Virus record (IMG/VR): IMGVR_UViG_3300032893_000068
Location: 1-51,897 of that record
Strand: one strand, 5' to 3'
Length of the DNA stretch: 51,897 nucleotides
Source: a virus
In this document: one piece after another, positions 1-6,886 of the stretch
Numbering within the stretch: position 1 is the first letter of the stretch
How the letters are laid out: every line of letters begins with the position of its first letter
Program-made: the position numbers and the translations under genes
Notes under the pieces: model-generated
Seen by the model: the letters and a program-made list of their open reading frames with translations, nothing else
What the model was told of the DNA's origin: nothing
The model's database searches: none

Positions 1-78
1 GATGATTTTCAATACCGTGATCCAAAACTTGTAGAGTTGATTAAAGAACGCTACACTAGGGAGGCCGCTAATGCTTAA
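1..78 (+). CDS. 3' end of phosphatase-like gene (partial, continues from right end)
   Basis: The window opens in frame with the last 25 codons of the low-molecular-weight phosphatase-like protein found whole at 51173-51544, ending at TAA 76-78. It is split only because the linear contig was cut here. Its stop overlaps the start of the next gene by 8 bases. Confidence 0.9.
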   Translation, partial: DDFQYRDPKLVELIKERYTREAANA

Positions 79-376
79 ATTGTTCGTAGACGACATTCGT
101 AGATGTCCCGATGGATGGATACTAGCTCGTACCGTGACAGAGGCTATTCGTATCCTTGCTACGCAGGATGTTTCTGAAGTGAGGCTCAATCATAATATTA
201 TTTGTAAGCCAGAGACAGGAGAAAGTCATATAAGCTGGGAGACGTTTAAAGCTGTAGCTCGCTATTTAGCATTGCTCAATGTAGTGAGGGAACTCGACAA
301 CGGTATTCCAATCAAAGCTCATATTCATATAGCAAATGCGCAAGGCGGCAATCTGCCAAAAAGTTGTTGTTTATGA
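71..376 (+). CDS. cREC domain protein (cyclic-phosphate-processing receiver)
   Basis: This 101-residue protein resembles the cREC family, a receiver-like fold that has been predicted to process cyclic phosphates. The typical N-terminus is present, with a short beta strand, paired Asp7-Asp8, a PDGW turn and the ARTVTEAI helix. The family's usual LDHD motif reads LNHN here (Asn40, His41, Asn42), so both acidic residues are gone. A C-terminal HIHIANAQGG segment matches the family's HSAN-like end, but the protein stops soon afterwards. The start overlaps the upstream phosphatase-like gene and the stop overlaps the next ATG (ATGA), indicating translational coupling. The right-end copy differs at the last residue (Leu here, Ser there). 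Confidence 0.72.
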   Translation: MLKLFVDDIRRCPDGWILARTVTEAIRILATQDVSEVRLNHNIICKPETGESHISWETFKAVARYLALLNVVRELDNGIPIKAHIHIANAQGGNLPKSCCL

Positions 377-534
377 AATCAATGCCGGATAAAGGCCCAA
401 CTCATATCCAATATGATTCTCCATTTGGATTCTTGCTTCAATGGCCGTTGTGTTTCCATGTATGGTATCAGTTTAGACCCCAACAAACCGACATTAAAGG
501 AAAGCATATTCCTGAATATAAAGGATTGTTATGA
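373..534 (+). CDS. Small phage protein, 53 residues
   Basis: This short ORF is tied to both neighbours by ATGA overlaps: its ATG at 373 overlaps the cREC stop and its TGA at 532-534 overlaps the next start. The product carries an aromatic stretch (WPLCFHVWYQF) about residues 24-34 and a basic C-terminus. I cannot name a function. Its reality is supported by the double coupling and by the right-end copy, where four differences in the overlapping part all fall at third codon positions and are silent. Confidence 0.75.
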   Translation: MKSMPDKGPTHIQYDSPFGFLLQWPLCFHVWYQFRPQQTDIKGKHIPEYKGLL

Positions 535-1013
535 AAACACCACTACAATATCTAAAAGACGAAGGATTGTTTGGTTGGAACTACTGGCATCTGATAAAAA
601 ATCCGCACAAACTATTCATTGAAATCTATTATCATATCAAGTGGTTCATTCAGAGAGGACGGCGGGGATGGGCTGATTGTGATGCTTGGAGTTTAGATCA
701 TTATTTGGCTAGTTGGATGCCGGAAGCTGTATTACGGCTCACAAAAGGCTCAGGATTTCCTGTGAACCTATACATGCAGATGTATCCATTGGCAGATCCG
801 TTTGGACAGAATTGGTCAAATGAGAATTGTAAGAGAGCACATGAAGAATGGGTGACGATTATTACGAAGATAGCGAAGGGATTTGCGGCAGGAAGGAAAA
901 TTCAAGAGCTTGATTTCGATTATCAAAAGCCGGAAGAAATGAAGGCTTTACAAGATGCACTGAATGAAGGGTTGGATCTATTCAATAAATATTATTTAAA
1001 TCTATGGAATTAA
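531..1013 (+). CDS. Conserved phage hypothetical protein (RGW-D-W motif)
   Basis: The 160-residue product belongs to a widely distributed uncharacterised phage family that I recognise from the block RRGWADCDAWSLDHYLASW (about residues 44-62) followed by a helical region and a GFAAGRK segment. No catalytic motif is evident. It starts inside the previous stop and its own TAA at 1011-1013 shares a base with the next ATG, so it belongs to one coupled operon running across the contig junction. Confidence 0.8.
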   Translation: MKTPLQYLKDEGLFGWNYWHLIKNPHKLFIEIYYHIKWFIQRGRRGWADCDAWSLDHYLASWMPEAVLRLTKGSGFPVNLYMQMYPLADPFGQNWSNENCKRAHEEWVTIITKIAKGFAAGRKIQELDFDYQKPEEMKALQDALNEGLDLFNKYYLNLWN

Positions 1014-1195
1014 TGAAAATTATATTTAGTTTTTTATTCATTGCTCGTGTTCTTATTCCAATGCACATTACCATTTATGATAATGTGGAATCGTGGGAGA
1101 AATTGGTAGGTTCGGAACAAATATATCTTCTTAAATTAAAGGGCGGAAAAGTGGTTGTTGTGCCGGTAATGTGGACTGTAATTGAGGAAAAATAA
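1013..1195 (+). CDS. Small membrane or exported protein
   Basis: I chose the ATG at 1013, which forms TAATG with the preceding stop, rather than an ATG nine bases upstream. The 60-residue product begins with a hydrophobic stretch (MKIIFSFLFIARVLIPM) that looks like a signal anchor, followed by a charged beta-rich tail. Function unknown. Confidence 0.55.
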   Translation: MKIIFSFLFIARVLIPMHITIYDNVESWEKLVGSEQIYLLKLKGGKVVVVPVMWTVIEEK

Positions 1196-1204
1196 GGAGG
1201 AAAG

Positions 1205-1360
1205 ATGAAAAAATTCAATGTATCATATACATATTCTATGTCAGATGAAGTGACAATTAAAGCTCGGAATGAAAAAGAGGCCATTAAGAAGTTTCGTGAA
1301 ATGTTTCCAAATGTTGATTTTGAGGATGTTTGGGAACTGAGAGAGACAACCAATGCTTAA
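1205..1360 (+). CDS. Small hypothetical protein, 51 residues
   Basis: A near-perfect ribosome binding site (AAGGAGGAAAG) lies just before the ATG at 1205. The product is small and charged, with alternating beta-like (VSYTYSMSDEVTIKA) and helical segments. The arrangement resembles small proteins with one beta hairpin and one helix, but I do not recognise a family. The stop overlaps the next ATG. Confidence 0.65.
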   Translation: MKKFNVSYTYSMSDEVTIKARNEKEAIKKFREMFPNVDFEDVWELRETTNA

Positions 1361-1466
1361 GTTGATTTGGTGTTTGCTGTTCCACCAATTTCATTATTGG
1401 GAGGAAGTAAATTTAAAATATCCACATCGCTTTGTTGGAATTCATTGTGGAAAATGTGGGGATTAG
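1353..1466 (+). CDS. Tiny zinc-ribbon-like protein, 37 residues
   Basis: The ATG at 1353 lies inside the end of the preceding gene. The product ends in HCGKCGD, a CxxC knuckle after a VGIH segment, and has an aromatic and histidine-rich N-terminal half. It is too short for a complete two-knuckle ribbon, so metal binding would need a partner or dimer. Coupling and the CGKC motif are the only support. Confidence 0.45.
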   Translation: MLKLIWCLLFHQFHYWEEVNLKYPHRFVGIHCGKCGD

Positions 1467-1468
1467 GT

Positions 1469-1621
1469 ATGAAAATTCGCTTTACTGGGATATTTCCAGC
1501 ATTTTTTCTTGGGATTACTTTATCAAATAGGAATAGGTATTATGCGCTTGGTTTGGGATTTTGGTCCCTGGTATTGGATGGTTGGATGGATAAAATAGAG
1601 GTGGGAGATAATTCACTGTGA
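1469..1621 (+). CDS. Small hydrophobic protein, 50 residues
   Basis: The frame is open from further upstream, but the ATG at 1469, three bases after the preceding stop, is the natural start. Two hydrophobic segments (GIFPAFFLGITL and YYALGLGFWSLVL) are separated by a basic turn, giving a possible membrane hairpin. No family recognised. Confidence 0.45.
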   Translation: MKIRFTGIFPAFFLGITLSNRNRYYALGLGFWSLVLDGWMDKIEVGDNSL

Positions 1622-1643
1622 TGCTTCAAGTGCGGAGATTGAT

Positions 1644-1844
1644 ATGATTACTTTTGATTGTCATAGATACTTTTTAGGAAGGTGTAAGTATTGTAATCAA
1701 ATTCCACATGCAGCTAGAAGAAGTAGATATAACTATGCTTGGTGTGATAAAAAGCAAAAGAGGGACAATTTATTTGTCACTACTGACTGGAAAAAAGTTA
1801 AATGCAAAAAATGTAAAATAGCTGCTAAAAAATCAGACAGATGA
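1644..1844 (+). CDS. Small basic protein with two CxxC knuckles
   Basis: The 66-residue product has CKYC at residues 14-17 and CKKC at 54-57 in a strongly basic chain, the pattern of a small zinc ribbon that could bind nucleic acid. It is the last plus-strand gene before the convergent junction with the late region. Confidence 0.55.
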   Translation: MITFDCHRYFLGRCKYCNQIPHAARRSRYNYAWCDKKQKRDNLFVTTDWKKVKCKKCKIAAKKSDR

Positions 1845-1854
1845 AAAGATAATA

Positions 1855-1867
1855 ACTAGTTTCTAGT
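1855..1867. terminator. Short palindrome at the convergent junction
   Basis: ACTAG-TTT-CTAGT forms a five-base-pair stem in the 18-base gap where plus and minus transcription meet; it overlaps the minus-strand stop codon. There is no clear T-tract, so any terminator would be weak and bidirectional. Confidence 0.25.
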
Positions 1868-2126
1868 CTCCACTTCTACCATCTCGATACTGACAACTAC
1901 TACAATTACAGCCTTTCTTCCCTGGTTTGAATTTCACGGGAGGACGTAATTTTCCCTCATAATCCCAAGTAAACAGCCATTGGCATTCATTACATAGAAA
2001 GGTATTGTTCTGTCCCTTGACTAAGTATCCGAGGGAATCATCACAGACAGGACACTTAAGAGTTCTCCTGCCGTATCCGTACATGATACGGCTTATTTGA
2101 CGAGGAACTTTACGGCGATTTCGCAC
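1863..2126 (-). CDS. Zinc-ribbon protein, last gene of the late strand
   Basis: The product has CPVC, CNEC and a terminal CNCSSC cluster, with a basic N-terminus. The first knuckle pair probably forms a treble-clef or ribbon fold. The GTG at 2126 gives 87 residues and an ATG at 2084 would give 73; neither has a strong ribosome binding site. With the GTG start the gene overlaps the upstream XhlA-like gene by 34 bases. Role unknown. Confidence 0.55.
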   Translation of the reverse strand: MRNRRKVPRQISRIMYGYGRRTLKCPVCDDSLGYLVKGQNNTFLCNECQWLFTWDYEGKLRPPVKFKPGKKGCNCSSCQYRDGRSGD

Positions 2127-2251
2127 AGTACCGCTACAAAAGCAGATGCACTAGAACCAATGCACAAATAGATGCCCTTCTTAATCCAATCTACATCGGC
2201 TTTAAGTGTGGCAACTTGCTGCATTAGAATGACAACTGTGTTTGTAGGCAT
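2093..2251 (-). CDS. XhlA-like small membrane protein (possible holin component)
   Basis: This 52-residue ORF begins with ATG at 2251, nine bases after AGGAG. It has an amphipathic coiled segment (VVILMQQVATLKADVDWIKK) followed by a single membrane span (about residues 27-48) and a basic tail. Coil-then-anchor is the layout of haemolysin XhlA and related phage holin partners. The location at the end of the late region suits a lysis role. The identification rests on layout alone. Confidence 0.5.
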   Translation of the reverse strand: MPTNTVVILMQQVATLKADVDWIKKGIYLCIGSSASAFVAVLCEIAVKFLVK

Positions 2252-2376
2252 GATACGTCTCCTAATTAGGTGTTAGAAATGTGCCAAGAGGATTTTTGAG
2301 GAAGTGGATTTTTATAGCGAGCCAGTGAGGGGCTGGCGAGCATACTTGGCAATGGAACCACTGAACCTATTTAGAT
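2252..2376. other. Non-coding gap with nested inverted repeats
   Basis: No convincing gene lies in this 125-base stretch. A TGCCAAG near 2283 pairs with CTTGGCA near 2346, enclosing about 56 bases that contain a smaller hairpin, GCCAG-TGAGGGG-CTGGC. The overall length resembles a tRNA, but there is no anticodon arm or TTCGA-type T loop. Confidence 0.35.
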
Positions 2377-2538
2377 CTAGCTTTTGTTTTTCTTTAAATA
2401 CTCGTGTAACTTAGAACTCTCCTTGTGTTTATACTTGGGGAGTTTTTTACCCTTCGGTGTCTCTGCCTCCCATCTTTTTGCTATCTCTGGGAGCTGTGAA
2501 AACATAAATTTTCTTTGCTGCTCGGATTGGAACGGCAT
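2377..2538 (-). CDS. Small conserved phage protein (SEQQRKFMFSQLPEIAKRW type)
   Basis: The 53-residue product starts MPFQSEQQRKFM and continues QLPEIAKRWEAETPKGKKLP, a sequence type I recognise from many tailed phages, where it is a small protein of unknown role near virion genes. It is rich in basic residues throughout. The ATG lies just after the preceding gene's TAA, so translation is probably coupled. Confidence 0.72.
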   Translation of the reverse strand: MPFQSEQQRKFMFSQLPEIAKRWEAETPKGKKLPKYKHKESSKLHEYLKKNKS

Positions 2539-2539
2539 A

Positions 2540-2926
2540 TTACTTTGGAGAAACCATAAAAAGATTTACACCAAGATTTACATCTTGAGTATTTCCAGTA
2601 CTTGTATACTTTAATCGGACATAAAGGCCCGCTGGAATGCTTGAAGTCATATCACTTTTTACCACCCAATAATTTTGATTCATGGGTACAAACCATTTTT
2701 TAATCCATGTCGCTACCACAAAGTCATTTCCATAACCTAAAATATTATCCACATCAACCAGCATCATTTCTATAAAATCACCAAAACAAGAATTTTCATA
2801 AACCATTTCTGCGCCATAAATCATTCTTGTTTCATCAAGTTGATAATCAAATGATGTAGTTGTATTTTTAGTTGCTGTTCCTGAGAATGAATCTCCTAAA
2901 AAGCGATAAGTTGTATCAATCAGCAT
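2540..2926 (-). CDS. Putative virion protein, 128 residues
   Basis: The product is rich in aromatic and beta-forming residues, with no catalytic motif, and sits at the end of a run of beta-structured virion genes. A decoration or fibre-associated protein is plausible from position only. It is eight bases downstream of the 2935-3771 gene. Confidence 0.5.
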   Translation of the reverse strand: MLIDTTYRFLGDSFSGTATKNTTTSFDYQLDETRMIYGAEMVYENSCFGDFIEMMLVDVDNILGYGNDFVVATWIKKWFVPMNQNYWVVKSDMTSSIPAGLYVRLKYTSTGNTQDVNLGVNLFMVSPK

Positions 2927-2934
2927 AACTTTCC

Positions 2935-3771
2935 TTATTCATATACAACAACAATATCAGGCCCCGACGTTGTGACGATTGTGAGTCCTGTTGTGAATGG
3001 TATATCGTAAAAAATGGTCCCTTGGGGATTTGTGCCACTTAGTGTATGAATAATGGTTCCTGAACCTGCAGTATTGTCATAAATCGTGACGTTTCCACCC
3101 TGTGATTTAATAATACGACGTAACACACCCGCCCCTGATTTAACAGTTACAGTTGTGTTTGTGCTTATACGAGTATAGGTAGTAGTAGGCCCAAGTTCTG
3201 TGGTAGGAACATTTGTTTGATTACTAGCAATCGCTATAGGAACACTAGCAGACAGTATAGTTTGTCCAAGCGTGATTGCAGTACCACCAACTTTTGCTAA
3301 GTTTCCATTGGTAGAACCGTCTGAATTTACACTTGCAATGTTTGTTCCATCAGTGCGTTTAATCGGCCAAGCGTTTGCTACGGTGTTAGCTGAGCCTTGG
3401 GTTGCTGTTACTGTTCCACTGACAGGTTGAGTAACGGCAGAACCATCTACTTTAGCTGCTCCGGCGGCTGAGATGCTAAGAGTATTGGTTCCACCTGAGT
3501 CAATAACTTTTGTTTTTTGTGTTCCGCCTGTTAGGGTGGCATCTAAGGCCAATCCATTGGTTGTACCAATGTTAGCAGTAACTGTACCATCAACAGTTAA
3601 ACTCCCATTATTGTCATTAACAGGAATAACTGTTTGGTTGGACGCAAGCACAACAGGAACAGAGCCGGTCATTGTTGTTTGACCGAGTAACTCTGTTCCC
3701 GTCGAGGTTCTTAGATTTACTTCTTCTGCGCCGTTACTATCAACATCAGGATCGTGATAGACGCCACTCAT
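2935..3771 (-). CDS. Beta-rich modular virion protein ('PVSGTVTA' family)
   Basis: The 278-residue product is rich in T, S, V, N and G and contains the block GQTTMTGSVPVVLASNQ, a second version GQTILSASVPIAIASNQ, and VDGSAVTQPVSGTVTA. Such blocks are common in metagenomic phage virion proteins of unknown function. The last ~85 residues form a separate domain with the motif GAGVLRRII and then IYDNTAGSGTIIHTL, also common in phage structural proteins. The next two upstream genes share modules with it, suggesting paralogues assembled from exchangeable parts. Confidence 0.7.
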   Translation of the reverse strand: MSGVYHDPDVDSNGAEEVNLRTSTGTELLGQTTMTGSVPVVLASNQTVIPVNDNNGSLTVDGTVTANIGTTNGLALDATLTGGTQKTKVIDSGGTNTLSISAAGAAKVDGSAVTQPVSGTVTATQGSANTVANAWPIKRTDGTNIASVNSDGSTNGNLAKVGGTAITLGQTILSASVPIAIASNQTNVPTTELGPTTTYTRISTNTTVTVKSGAGVLRRIIKSQGGNVTIYDNTAGSGTIIHTLSGTNPQGTIFYDIPFTTGLTIVTTSGPDIVVVYE

Positions 3772-3774
3772 GGA

Positions 3775-4437
3775 TTAAACTCCGATTGTTGTAACCTGCA
3801 CGTTGGTCGTACCAGACTGTTTCGCAGCTGTGATTACGCCATAATAAGTGTCAACTTCGAGGGTTGTATTGGCTGTTAGACGATAAGAATAGTCTGTACT
3901 AGATGCCGCTGACCCTAATTTAACATAGAGTGTTCCAGCTTCATTGAAAATAACAATTTTGATTCTAGCAGAGTTGGATGTTGCGAGTGTAACAGCAGAT
4001 GTTCCAACCGAGTTAGATGTTACGGTAGCAGTGCCAGTCCCACCTTGAACAACCGGCAAAGCCGATTGATCGGAGGCAATAACAACTGGGGTACTATTAG
4101 CCATAGTTTTTTGGCCAAAGGTATTAATTCTACCAGTAAATGTTGCGCTGGTTAAAAGAGTCGCAAGTGTTGCTTCCGTAGCTGCACCCGTGGGAAGTGG
4201 CAATGCAGCAGCAGATATTGGTTGTGTATGAGCCGAACCATCAACCAAGAATGTACCAGTACCAGCATTAGCTGTTACTGTGCCTGAAACTGGCTGTGTG
4301 TGGGCTGACCCATCAACAAGAAAGGTGCCTGTTCCTGCATTAGCAGTTACAGTACCTGAGACTGGTTGTGTTACACCAGAACCGTCAACTGGTAAGGGTG
4401 TATTAGAAACTACTTCTTCATTTGTAAACAATGGCAT
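3775..4437 (-). CDS. Repeat-containing virion protein ('PVSGTVTA' family)
   Basis: The N-terminal part has a 24-residue unit beginning VDGS and containing TQPVSGTVTANAGTGTFL, present twice in full (about residues 17-40 and 41-64) with a third unit begun. Then follow GQKTMANSTPVVIASDQSA and a C-terminal domain with LYVKLGSAASSTDYSYRL. That C-terminal domain resembles the one in the upstream neighbour. A virion surface or fibre-associated role is likely; receptor binding cannot be asserted. Confidence 0.7.
   Translation of the reverse strand: MPLFTNEEVVSNTPLPVDGSGVTQPVSGTVTANAGTGTFLVDGSAHTQPVSGTVTANAGTGTFLVDGSAHTQPISAAALPLPTGAATEATLATLLTSATFTGRINTFGQKTMANSTPVVIASDQSALPVVQGGTGTATVTSNSVGTSAVTLATSNSARIKIVIFNEAGTLYVKLGSAASSTDYSYRLTANTTLEVDTYYGVITAAKQSGTTNVQVTTIGV
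4246..4389 (-). repeat. Two tandem 72-bp coding repeats
   Basis: Within the 3775-4437 gene two 72-base units encode nearly identical 24-residue blocks. The nucleotide copies differ mainly at silent positions, so the repeat is old or selected at protein level rather than a fresh duplication. Confidence 0.7.
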
Positions 4438-4447
4438 TTAATTTCTC

Positions 4448-4843
4448 CTAGGAAAACTCAGTAACTTGGATTGCACCGTTTGTACTTGAGCTAATTACGT
4501 CGATTTGCCCAACAAAAATTGGTTGAGCTACTTCATAAAATACTTGTGGGACTAATTTGACTGTAAAATCTGTGGTAGACGCTGTGACTCCCATTTTTAC
4601 ATATTGGGTGGCTGTACTGTCATTATAAAAAAGTAATCCTTTTCTTAAAGGATTTGCAGCAACAAGTGTGACACTAGTAAGTGATGATGGTACTCGTGAA
4701 ACTACCGAATTGGTTACAGTAGTAGTTATTACCAGTGTTCCGGTAACTGGAACTGGACTAGGACTAACAATATTAACATCTTGTGTCCCACTGGGAATAA
4801 ATGTGCCTGTTACAGGTAATGGAGTTTTAAAATTACTTGGCAT
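4448..4843 (-). CDS. Small beta-rich virion protein, paralogue of downstream gene
   Basis: After a short PLPVTG-containing N-terminus this 131-residue protein has a domain with QYVKMGVTASTTDFTVKL that aligns with the LYVKLG domain of the 3775-4437 protein, so the two are probably paralogues. The start codon overlaps the upstream stop at 4843, indicating coupling. Probable virion component. Confidence 0.62.
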   Translation of the reverse strand: MPSNFKTPLPVTGTFIPSGTQDVNIVSPSPVPVTGTLVITTTVTNSVVSRVPSSLTSVTLVAANPLRKGLLFYNDSTATQYVKMGVTASTTDFTVKLVPQVFYEVAQPIFVGQIDVISSSTNGAIQVTEFS

Positions 4844-5154
4844 TATAACTGCTCCATAAATACCGTGTAACTAATTAATTGATCTGTAGTTTCTGGATGC
4901 TGCCCATAAAGCTGAATAACATAATAGGGCTGTAGTCCAATCTCAGACCCAAAAGTTAGTTGTATTGTTGGCATTGATGCGCTTGTTCTTCCACCAGCTA
5001 CCCAGTCAGTATTTTTATACAAACTGAACTCCACATCTGCTGTTCCCCAAATAATAATGCTAGGAACCTGCATTGCCACATTTGCAGGAACAATATACTG
5101 AAATAAAAGCTGGTTGGTATTAGGTGCGACAGTCACCGTTCCGGTGTGTAACAT
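4843..5154 (-). CDS. Putative virion protein, 103 residues
   Basis: A beta-rich sequence with no recognised motif, opening LHTGTVTVAPNTNQLLFQY. Position between ejection-type proteins and the PVSGTVTA cassette suggests a structural component. It is coupled to the next gene by a one-base overlap. Confidence 0.5.
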   Translation of the reverse strand: MLHTGTVTVAPNTNQLLFQYIVPANVAMQVPSIIIWGTADVEFSLYKNTDWVAGGRTSASMPTIQLTFGSEIGLQPYYVIQLYGQHPETTDQLISYTVFMEQL

Positions 5155-5167
5155 TTTCTACCCTCAA

Positions 5168-6877
5168 TTACTGATTGATATTCTCTGCTTGTTCATTCAC
5201 AAGTTTCTGATAATCTGGATCACTTGTAGAAAGAACGAAGTGTGTAGCGGCTAACTGATTGCCTCCCTGCTTCGCAGCATTTGCCAAAATAGCTCCGTAC
5301 TTATTTAGTGCGGCATTTGCTGAGCTTCCTCTAAATTTGATGTATTGATCGAGGATGCTTTTAGCCATTCTTCCTCCATCAACACTATGTCCTACCAAAC
5401 CTCCCAACAAAGAGCCGACCAAACGGCCTCCTGGGATGTTGGATATAGCACCAGCCCCATATCCCAAAGTGTGATACAGAACATTGGCTCCTTGTCCACC
5501 GCCAGGTTGATTGAATCTTCCTGCAATTTCAGCTTTCTTTGCTAAGTCAAGAAAATCAATTCCTGTCAACTCTTTCAGATGTTCCAAATAGGCTTGGCTC
5601 TCTGGTTTCTGATCGCCAATGAGTCCTTGCACTTTACCAATCGTAGCATCTGTAGGTTTGTAGCCTTCTGGTGTTTCTTCCAGTTTAAATTTGTCTGCAA
5701 TGTCTCCAAGGAGTTCTTTACGCTCGGCCACGGGTTGAATAGCTTCAGCATAAGGCTCATTTGCTGTTTTGAGTTCCTTATTCAAGGCTCCGCTGAGATT
5801 CCGCATGGCCCCTTTAGATGCAGCAACATCTGATCCTTCACCAAATGAACTACGAGCAATGTTTTGAAGCTCTACGATTTGATCCTTTAGATCAGCCTCC
5901 GTAAGCTTTCCACCATTAGCCTGAGCAATTTGGGCAAGTCTATCATACTGCTTATCAAGAGCATTAACAGCAGCTTGAGCAGCGTCCGATTTTGGTACAC
6001 CATTCTGTAAATATCTCTCTTTGAGTTGATCAAAAATTGGCTTTAGTGTATCAACGTCAGTAGGTGCCTGTTCAGCAGCCGCTTTGATTATTGGTTTCCC
6101 AAATTGATCGACAAGTCCTGTGTTAGTTGGGGCAGCAGAAGGAGTTTTAATTGGAGCAGAAATTGGTGTTGCTTCAGGATTGATGAGATTGCGAGCATTG
6201 GCACTCATCTGTTCTGTCTCTTTTCCCAATCCAGTTGTCGTTTCAGCTAGTTTGTTAGCCAAACCAGTTTTGTCCAAAGCATTGTTGATGGCTTCAGGAT
6301 TCTCTAAATAGGATGTAACATCTGCTCTTGTAGGCGCACCGATTGAAGCTACACCAGCTTTTCCAGCAGCAGAAAGCCCTGAAGTGAGTAAATTGCTTGC
6401 TCCTTGTAGCACAGCTCCCGTAACAGCTCCTGTAGCAGCTCCTTTAGTCACCTTTGCCATAATATCAGCAGGACGTTCAGCTATATCAGCCCCTGAAGCA
6501 GCTCCAGTGATGGCACCAGCAGCTAATGCACCTGGAATGGTGGCAGGAGCGGCTAAAGCAGCCGCAGCCCCAGTTCCCACGATTCCTGTAGTCTTTCCAG
6601 CACCATAGGCAACAGGATGGGCATTCCAAGCCTCATTCTTGGCATTTTCAAGCTCTTGATGAGCCTGTTCATACGTTTTGTCAGGAGATAGGGATTCAAG
6701 CCATGAAATTGCACTTTCAGCACCAGGAACGCCTGACATAAAGCCCAAAGCCCCTGATTTCAGTATTCCTGGCCCTTCTTCTCCATTCAGTTGCTTCAGG
6801 AGGTTTGGATCAGTTACTTCAGTGCCTTGACCTTCGTTGAGTTGTTTTAAAATTTCTGGATCGGTAACTTCTTGCAT
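5168..6877 (-). CDS. Internal virion / DNA-ejection-type protein
   Basis: The 569-residue product begins with a tandem pair of 16-residue blocks (EVTDPEILKQLN and EVTDPNLLKQLN). It then has a long Ala/Gly-rich region (about residues 90-170) with hydrophobic stretches such as GTGAAAALAAPATIPGALAA that could insert into membranes, followed by long helices. This is the make-up of podovirus ejection proteins that build a channel through the cell envelope. A second Gly-rich segment (GGRLVGSLLGGLVG) lies near the C-terminus. There is no lytic transglycosylase motif. Confidence 0.6.
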   Translation of the reverse strand: MQEVTDPEILKQLNEGQGTEVTDPNLLKQLNGEEGPGILKSGALGFMSGVPGAESAISWLESLSPDKTYEQAHQELENAKNEAWNAHPVAYGAGKTTGIVGTGAAAALAAPATIPGALAAGAITGAASGADIAERPADIMAKVTKGAATGAVTGAVLQGASNLLTSGLSAAGKAGVASIGAPTRADVTSYLENPEAINNALDKTGLANKLAETTTGLGKETEQMSANARNLINPEATPISAPIKTPSAAPTNTGLVDQFGKPIIKAAAEQAPTDVDTLKPIFDQLKERYLQNGVPKSDAAQAAVNALDKQYDRLAQIAQANGGKLTEADLKDQIVELQNIARSSFGEGSDVAASKGAMRNLSGALNKELKTANEPYAEAIQPVAERKELLGDIADKFKLEETPEGYKPTDATIGKVQGLIGDQKPESQAYLEHLKELTGIDFLDLAKKAEIAGRFNQPGGGQGANVLYHTLGYGAGAISNIPGGRLVGSLLGGLVGHSVDGGRMAKSILDQYIKFRGSSANAALNKYGAILANAAKQGGNQLAATHFVLSTSDPDYQKLVNEQAENINQ

Positions 6878-6886
6878 TTTATTCCC

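Larger units (their letters stand above)
1..431. repeat. Left copy of 431-bp terminal direct repeat
   Basis: The first 431 bases are repeated at 51467-51897. Bases 1-366 are identical. Six transitions fall in the last 65 bases, at 367, 372, 390, 399, 402 and 405, always T or A here and C or G in the right copy. The overlap lets the contig be closed into a circle. It may be an assembly overlap from a permuted genome or a true terminal redundancy. Confidence 0.95.

Noticed and set aside
71-534. Programmed frameshift joining cREC to the 53-residue ORF
   Set aside because: The ATGA overlap explains their closeness, the cREC C-terminus looks complete enough, and no slippery heptamer is evident.
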